Positions 27,158 through 32,639 of a DNA stretch of 32,639 nt are shown one piece after another (the first letter of the stretch is position 1; every line of letters starts with the position of its first letter). Made by a program: the position numbers and the translations under genes. Source of the stretch: an uncultured Clostridia bacterium (lineage in GTDB: Bacteria > Bacillota > Clostridia > Christensenellales > UBA3700); contig CAMWQA010000010.1 in assembly GCA_947176265.1 (NCBI GenBank), forward strand, positions 1 to 32,639. The letters are read 5' to 3'. Under the pieces are notes generated by a model, which was not told where the DNA came from, searched no databases, and worked only from the letters and a program-made list of their open reading frames with translations.

Positions 27158-27874
27158 TTACCATATTTTATTTCTCATAAGACCCGTTGCTATACCTAAA
27201 ATTCTAAATTCTCTGTCAGAAGTTACGATAATATCACTCATTTCGTCATTTTCAGGTTTTAGTCTGATATAGCTACCGCAGTTGTAGAATCTCTTTAAAG
27301 TAACTTCATTATTATCAATCTGCGCAACTATTACGTCGCCGTCTTTTGCCACGTTTTGCTGTCTGACGAGCACCAAATCTCCGTTAAGTATGCCAATATT
27401 TTTCATACTTTCGCCTTTTACGTTTAGTAAAAACATTTGACCTCTGCAATTAAAATAATCGCTAGGCACGGTGTACGACGTATCATTTTCCACGTCCGCA
27501 TAAAGGGGAGCGCCTGCCGCAACGTTGCCCAACATAGGTATTGTCACAAGATTTGCAAAAATGTCTTGAGTATCAATAATTGAATTGTCAACAGTCTCAC
27601 TTATAATATTTGAATTTTTATCGGTTGAGGAAGACTCGGCAGACTTATTGACTATCTCAATTGCACGATTTTTATTATCTCCTTTGCGAATTTCGCCTTG
27701 TTCTTCGAGTTTGTCAAGATAATATTGCGCAGATGCGGTAGATTTAAATCCAACGTTGGTGCAAATTTCTCTAACCGTAGGCGGATAACCGTTTTTATCT
27801 ACAAATTCTTTAATAAATTCAAGAGTTTTAGCGCATTTTTCTGCAGTTTTTTCTATGGTTTTGCTTTTTGCCAT
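27158..27874 (-). CDS. lexA: LexA repressor
   Basis: N-terminal winged HTH (GYPPTVREICTNVGFKSTASAQYYLDKLEEQG); cleavage site AAGAPL; Ser KGESMKNIGI; Lys NNEVTLKRF. Confidence 0.96.
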   Translation of the reverse strand: MAKSKTIEKTAEKCAKTLEFIKEFVDKNGYPPTVREICTNVGFKSTASAQYYLDKLEEQGEIRKGDNKNRAIEIVNKSAESSSTDKNSNIISETVDNSIIDTQDIFANLVTIPMLGNVAAGAPLYADVENDTSYTVPSDYFNCRGQMFLLNVKGESMKNIGILNGDLVLVRQQNVAKDGDVIVAQIDNNEVTLKRFYNCGSYIRLKPENDEMSDIIVTSDREFRILGIATGLMRNKIW

Positions 27875-27911
27875 TACTTAATTTCCCTTTAGTGTTTATA
27901 TTTACAATAGA

Positions 27912-27940
27912 ATTTTAGCACAAATGTTCACATATTGCAA
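27912..27940 (-). promoter_or_regulatory. lexA promoter TTGCAA-N17-TAAAAT with SOS-box-like GAACATTTGTGC in the spacer
   Basis: Minus strand: -35 at 27940-27935, box at 27929-27918, -10 at 27917-27912; one mismatch to GAAC-N4-GTTC. Confidence 0.65.
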
Positions 27941-27983
27941 GTGTTTTAATAATAAAAAATGAATATTTGTTTATATTTATACA

Positions 27984-29051
27984 TTATTGCGGCGGATTAG
28001 TGTCCTTGCTTCTCAATGAGACTTTATTTGCAGCGGCGCGTTTGATGTCATCGCTTATTGCGGCGTAGTGTTTTTTAGTAGTGTTTATATCTTTATGTCC
28101 CAGTACTTCTGCAACTACGTAAATATCATTGGTCTCTTTATATAGATTGGTGCCGTAGGTACTTCTCAATTTATGAGGAGTTATATGTTTGAGCGGAGAA
28201 GTTATACTTGCATACTTTTTTACGAGATTCTGTACTGCGCGTACGGTTATACGTTTATTTTGTAAAGACACAAATAATGCAGGTTCATTATCTAGCAAAG
28301 GATTTTGCGCTCGTTCGTCAATATAATCGTCAAGAGCTTGTCTCACTTCGTCAGAAAAATAGAGAATAGTTTGATTTCCGCCTTTTCGAGTGATTTTAAA
28401 GCCGTTGACGTCCATATCTAGGTCGGTCATATCAATGCCCACCAATTCGCTTATTCTTATGCCTGTACCTAAAAACAACGTTAAGATAGCGATATCGCGT
28501 TTTTTAGTCTTACCTTGTATGGATTTTTGACGTTTAGACAGTCCTTTTCCGTCTTCAACGTTGTTTAATAGGGTACTTACTTCTTCCGATTCAAGTCTGA
28601 TGATTGCTTTATCGTGTAATTTTATGCTCAAAACTTTAGACGCAGGGTCTGAAGTTATTCTATCTTTGTTATAATTATACTTAAAAAATGACTTTATTGT
28701 AGCCAGTTTACGAGCTTTTGTTTTTTCCGTATTGCTAAATCTTACGCCGTCAACTTCAAAGGCTGTTAAATAATTTAAAAACATTTCAATGTGAAAGGTG
28801 TCTACAAGCTTTAAATGTTCAAAGCCAAATAGTCTAACGTCTTTTATTTCTACAAATTCAGCGCATTCTGTGCATAAAAATCTAAAAAATATTTTTAAAT
28901 CTTGAGCGTAAGCCAAGCGGGTAAGTACTGATGTGCGAGGCTCGATGCCTAGGAAATATTCATTACAAATTATAGGCAATTCTTTAATGAGTTGTCTTAA
29001 CTTTATATTATTATCAAAATTTCTTTGATCAAAATAACTGTTATCTGCCAT
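27984..29051 (-). CDS. Tyrosine recombinase (XerC/D-like integrase fold)
   Basis: Catalytic residues R (GTGIRISELVG), K (TRKGGNQ), HxxR (PHKLRSTYG), H (LGHKDINTT), Y (KKHYAAI). Confidence 0.93.
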   Translation of the reverse strand: MADNSYFDQRNFDNNIKLRQLIKELPIICNEYFLGIEPRTSVLTRLAYAQDLKIFFRFLCTECAEFVEIKDVRLFGFEHLKLVDTFHIEMFLNYLTAFEVDGVRFSNTEKTKARKLATIKSFFKYNYNKDRITSDPASKVLSIKLHDKAIIRLESEEVSTLLNNVEDGKGLSKRQKSIQGKTKKRDIAILTLFLGTGIRISELVGIDMTDLDMDVNGFKITRKGGNQTILYFSDEVRQALDDYIDERAQNPLLDNEPALFVSLQNKRITVRAVQNLVKKYASITSPLKHITPHKLRSTYGTNLYKETNDIYVVAEVLGHKDINTTKKHYAAISDDIKRAAANKVSLRSKDTNPPQ

Positions 29052-29057
29052 GTAATT

Positions 29058-29086
29058 ATTATATCATAACTATTTATATAATACAA
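29058..29086 (-). promoter_or_regulatory. Promoter TTGTAT-N17-TATAAT, 6 nt before the recombinase ATG
   Basis: Minus strand; consensus -10 at 29063-29058, no SD. Confidence 0.6.
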
Positions 29087-29214
29087 ATTATTTTAAATAT
29101 AATAATGTTTTATCCCTAAAATTGCACATTGTCATTATTTTTCTAAAATCTACAAAGTATTTTATAAAAGCGATTAATTAATAATAATTTAAGTATATTA
29201 CATACTAATTTTAT

Positions 29215-29254
29215 ATAAACTATTCGCAAAGGTATGGTTTTGCGAATAGTTTAT
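29215..29254. repeat. Perfect 16-bp inverted repeat with 8-bp spacer: ATAAACTATTCGCAAA-GGTATGGT-TTTGCGAATAGTTTAT
   Basis: Read directly; in the divergent intergenic region between the recombinase and padR-like genes. Confidence 0.9.
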
Positions 29255-29580
29255 TATTCTTAATACCCCCACTCTTTCTCTAAAATTGCGCAAAAATTCA
29301 AGTCTTATCGATGATTTTCACTAGATTTAGCTTCGCAAAATAATATAATAGATTAACGCTTCAATGAATTTGTTTTAAAATTTAATGCCGGCAATTCGCA
29401 ATTGATAAAATACAGTTTAGACTTTAACAAGACATAATTATACGCTTGATCCTATATTACTTGAATTTAATTATATGAACGCTTTTATATAAATCTATTT
29501 ATTATTTTGTCATAACTTCCCTGATTTTGAAAATTTTGATAAAAATTGTTATTGATTATAAGTAATTATAAAGTAATTTG

Positions 29581-29609
29581 TTGATTTTTTAAAAATTATA
29601 TAGTAAAAT
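29581..29609 (+). promoter_or_regulatory. Promoter TTGATT-N17-TAAAAT for the PadR-like gene
   Basis: Spacing and hexamers; downstream gene has SD GGGAGGT. Confidence 0.55.
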
Positions 29610-29645
29610 AACATTGTAAATAGATTTTTTGGGAGGTAGACGTCA

Positions 29646-31496
29646 ATGGATAAAGATAATTTCAATGCTAACGTTGATTTTGTCCGCGGACAAGCCGACA
29701 TGATCGTTCTATCTGCTCTATCTGATACTGACAAGTACGGTCTGGAAATTTTAAGCGCTATCCAAGAAAGAAGCAAAGGTATGTATTCTTTAAAGCAAGC
29801 TACCCTATACAGCAGCTTGAAGCGTCTTGAAAAAAATGGATACGTTCATTCTTTTGACGGAGAGATTTCAAACGGCGCAAAAAGAGTTTATTATGGGTTA
29901 ACCCAAATGGGACGCGAGCATTTGGAAAATGATAAGTCCTATTGGGAATTCTGTAACTTCTTAATGTCAAATCTTATTTCAGACAACAAGTTTGATCCTG
30001 ATAACAGTGACAAACCTTTCGACCCTGCAGAATTTAGACCTTTGACTCGCAGAGCAAGAGGCGAAAAGGATGATAAAGATCAAGACAAAGAAAAAGAGGT
30101 CGTTGTTAAATACGTATATTTAAAGTCAGAAGATATACCGGAAGGCGCAGACGTTGTGTACGTCTCCCCTGAAAATATTCAGCAACTGGACAACAACGCG
30201 AATAAAGAAGAAAGTAAAGAATCTCAAGAGAATGTCGCTAGTCAAAGTGAAATTCAAGAAATTACTTCTCTTTCAGATAAGGAATATCAACCTAGTTTTA
30301 TATTGATTGACAGCGATGACGTTGAAGAAATAGAAAATAGCAACGTAAATAATGCTATTGCATTGGTAGAAGAATTTTCAAACCAATTAGCTGTAATAGA
30401 AAATGATTTGCAAATTATTGAAGAGACTACTCAATCTGAAGACGTCGAATCTCAATCTAGCGTAGTTTCTGAGACTTTGCAAGAAGTAGCTACTACAGAA
30501 GAGACTCAAGAAAATGCGTTGGTTGAAACTGTGGAAAATGCTCAAGTTATTGAGCAAACTACGGAAGCTTCCGTTGAAGAAGTTATTGTTGAGGAACAAG
30601 CTGTAGCGGACGAAACGTCAGTTGTTGAAACTGTAAATGATAATACTAATGAAGAGCCTGTCGAAGAAAACTTTATTGAAGAAATTACTTCGGATGTGAT
30701 AGAAGAAGAACAACCTGTTGAAGAGGTCAATTATTATCAAGAGTCTGCGGTCTATGAGCAAACTCAAGTAGAAGAAGATTATGACAACTCCTCTTTTGCT
30801 AGTCGTCCATTGCACAATTCTGCGCAAGACACCTCCGCTCAGTTCTCTTCTTTGTTTTCCAATTATTCGAGAGAAAATGACGTAAATTACGTCGAGTCCT
30901 TTAACGAATTATTCGATGTTGAGGACGAAGATGATTCGTCTAAACCGGACGCAGGAGCTGATATTGAATTTTTGACAATGAAAGAGATGGTATATAAGTA
31001 CCAATCTAAAGGAATAAATATCAAGCCATATGACAAGAGAAATACTATGGAGTATTACGTCAATAGGTATTATTTTTCCAACAAACTTCAATTCCACGCT
31101 TCTCTATTAATATTCGCAATTTTTGCGGTAGAATTGTTTATTGGTCATTTTATCTGCAATCGCGGCGCTAATAAAATTTCTGATTTGTGGCTGTTGATAA
31201 TATTTGCATTGGCAATATTCCCTGCGATAAGAAGCGTAATGTACGTAATAGACCCAATGCGAAAATCGCTGGCAAATTACAATCCTAAGACATCATTCCT
31301 CGTTTCGCTTTTGCCTGTCGTGACTTTCCCAATAGTGTTTGCATTGATGGGATTTGTAGAGTTTGGAGCAAATATTGACGATTATATGTCAATGGAACGC
31401 ACGATAATATTGCCGAGCGTATTACTGTTTAACGTGCCTTTGTTCTCGATAATATACACTTTGCTATATCGAACTTATAAATATCACGTAAATTAA
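29646..31496 (+). CDS. PadR-family HTH domain fused via long acidic linker to a C-terminal four-TM domain
   Basis: PadR winged-helix MIVLSALSDTDKYGLEILSAIQERSKGMYSLKQATLYSSLKRLEKNGYV...GAKRVYYGLTQMG; Glu/Val/Thr-rich linker; four hydrophobic segments from about residue 480. Confidence 0.85.
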   Translation: MDKDNFNANVDFVRGQADMIVLSALSDTDKYGLEILSAIQERSKGMYSLKQATLYSSLKRLEKNGYVHSFDGEISNGAKRVYYGLTQMGREHLENDKSYWEFCNFLMSNLISDNKFDPDNSDKPFDPAEFRPLTRRARGEKDDKDQDKEKEVVVKYVYLKSEDIPEGADVVYVSPENIQQLDNNANKEESKESQENVASQSEIQEITSLSDKEYQPSFILIDSDDVEEIENSNVNNAIALVEEFSNQLAVIENDLQIIEETTQSEDVESQSSVVSETLQEVATTEETQENALVETVENAQVIEQTTEASVEEVIVEEQAVADETSVVETVNDNTNEEPVEENFIEEITSDVIEEEQPVEEVNYYQESAVYEQTQVEEDYDNSSFASRPLHNSAQDTSAQFSSLFSNYSRENDVNYVESFNELFDVEDEDDSSKPDAGADIEFLTMKEMVYKYQSKGINIKPYDKRNTMEYYVNRYYFSNKLQFHASLLIFAIFAVELFIGHFICNRGANKISDLWLLIIFALAIFPAIRSVMYVIDPMRKSLANYNPKTSFLVSLLPVVTFPIVFALMGFVEFGANIDDYMSMERTIILPSVLLFNVPLFSIIYTLLYRTYKYHVN

Positions 31497-31505
31497 ATAA
31501 GTAAA

Positions 31506-31530
31506 GAAGGGGTTATTCTCCTTCGTTTTT
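31506..31530. terminator. Terminator between the PadR-like gene and the convergent TVP38-like gene
   Basis: GAAGGGG-ttatt-CTCCTTC followed by gTTTTT. Confidence 0.75.
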
Positions 31531-31534
31531 ATAT

Positions 31535-32500
31535 TTATTTAACTATATTATCTTTATCATAGCACGATTTTGATTTGGAATAATTGCTTTCAATTTTGAT
31601 AGTTTCGCGCCTCTTAATTTTAGAGGAAATTTTATCAAATAACTTCATTAAAGCGCTCTCTAATTTCCCGCTATATTTGAAAGCCAAAACTACCGCGACC
31701 AGTGCGACAGCTATAATAGCGATCCAAATAGGAATGCCGTAACCGGTCAATGGAATTGAAGTAAATCCTTTGAGCGCGCCTTCCATAATTAAAATATTCA
31801 GCGGTCTTGTAATCAACATGATTACAAAAAATTGCCAATACTTCATATCGGTAATACCTGCTACTATACATAGCAAGTCGTCAGGAAAGAATGGAAATAA
31901 AAACATTAAAGTTAATACTACTTTATCCTTTCCTTGCGTAAATTTTACGTATTTATTGTATGCATTTTTCCCAAACAACCATATAATCAATTTGACGCCA
32001 AACTTTCTACCTAAATAAAAAGCCAGCATCGAACCTATCATCATTCCAATGACACTGTAAAAGAAAGTTGGCCAAAATCCAAATAACGCCACGCCTGCCA
32101 ACGTAGTTACGGCTGCCGGCAAAGGTACGATTGTCACTTGTAAAAACTGTACGACTATAAATATAATTCCAGCGTAAGCTCCGTACTTAGACAAAAATGC
32201 TTCAACCTTTTCTGTACTATCAAACTTTGACACTAAATTATACTTCAAAACGACGTAATAACATATCGACGCGAACGCTAATAGTACGCTTATACTTATT
32301 ACCCACCTTAAACACTGTTGATAATTTCCTATCACTCCAGCCAAAGTAAATGCGATAATCGGCAAGTTGAGTATCATGCTTATAACTTTTATATAGAAAT
32401 TGACGTCAAAATTGCTAAAAGTATACAATAGCGTAACATTATACGCTATTAGCGCGATAAAAACGGTAATTAAGGATATTATTCTTGATCTCAACGTCAT
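31535..32500 (-). CDS. TVP38/TMEM64 (DedA/VTT domain) family membrane protein
   Basis: VTIVPLPAAVTTLAGVALFGFWPTFFYSVIGMMIGSMLAFYLGRKFG, FPFFPDDLLCIVAGITDMKYWQFF. Confidence 0.92.
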   Translation of the reverse strand: MTLRSRIISLITVFIALIAYNVTLLYTFSNFDVNFYIKVISMILNLPIIAFTLAGVIGNYQQCLRWVISISVLLAFASICYYVVLKYNLVSKFDSTEKVEAFLSKYGAYAGIIFIVVQFLQVTIVPLPAAVTTLAGVALFGFWPTFFYSVIGMMIGSMLAFYLGRKFGVKLIIWLFGKNAYNKYVKFTQGKDKVVLTLMFLFPFFPDDLLCIVAGITDMKYWQFFVIMLITRPLNILIMEGALKGFTSIPLTGYGIPIWIAIIAVALVAVVLAFKYSGKLESALMKLFDKISSKIKRRETIKIESNYSKSKSCYDKDNIVK

Positions 32501-32588
32501 AATCTTATAAATAGTATAAGCAGTTGTCTGAAAAATAATTACTAATTAAATAAATTTGATTGAAGATTTGAATAAAATACAAAAAATA

Positions 32589-32626
32589 GGACTCGCCAAA
32601 TTTATTGCAAGTCCAAATTCTTTTTT
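32589..32626 (+). terminator. Possible weak terminator hairpin at the window end
   Basis: GGACTCGC...GCAAGTCC (7/8 pairs) followed by aaattcTTTTTT; context cut off by the window edge. Confidence 0.3.
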
Positions 32627-32639
32627 ACGCGCTTAATTG

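Noticed and set aside
29215-29254. Reading the 16-8-16 repeat simply as a Rho-independent terminator
   Set aside because: It lies upstream of both divergent genes, and neither strand has a continuous T-run; still possible if an unseen small RNA ends here.
1-32639. CRISPR arrays, rRNA, tRNA, transposons or prophage structural genes
   Set aside because: No regularly spaced repeats, rRNA signatures, cloverleaf ending or transposase/capsid ORFs were seen; the only recombinase is the Xer-like one.

Overview
This 32.6 kb low-GC window looks like chromosome from an endospore-forming Firmicute (clostridial-type gene content). Most of it is housekeeping and sporulation DNA: spoIIAA-spoIIAB-sigF-spoVAC-spoVAD-spoVAE, a yunB-like gene, a T-box leader with pheS-pheT, a U32 peptidase-family gene, mutS2, a cysteine desulfurase with thiI, a class A PBP, miaB-mutS-mutL-miaA, a methionine-gamma-lyase-like (YnbB-type) gene, lexA, a tyrosine recombinase, a PadR-type regulator with a membrane domain, and a TVP38/DedA-type membrane protein. 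No rRNA, tRNA, CRISPR array or transposase was recognised. Items worth a second look: (1) several promoters place the start codon exactly 6 nt after the -10 box, with no Shine-Dalgarno sequence, which predicts leaderless mRNAs; (2) a perfect 16-8-16 inverted repeat (loxP/FRT/dif-like geometry) lies upstream of the complete tyrosine recombinase gene, in a ~0.6 kb divergent intergenic region; (3) a tandem pair of paralogous 89-aa orphan proteins sits behind a promoter carrying three near-identical palindromes phased at 20 and 30 bp; (4) a PadR DNA-binding domain is joined to four predicted TM helices by a very long acidic linker; (5) a 37-aa sORF between sigF and spoVAC has its ribosome-binding site inside a terminator-like hairpin. 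All calls come from reading the sequence; no database search was run.
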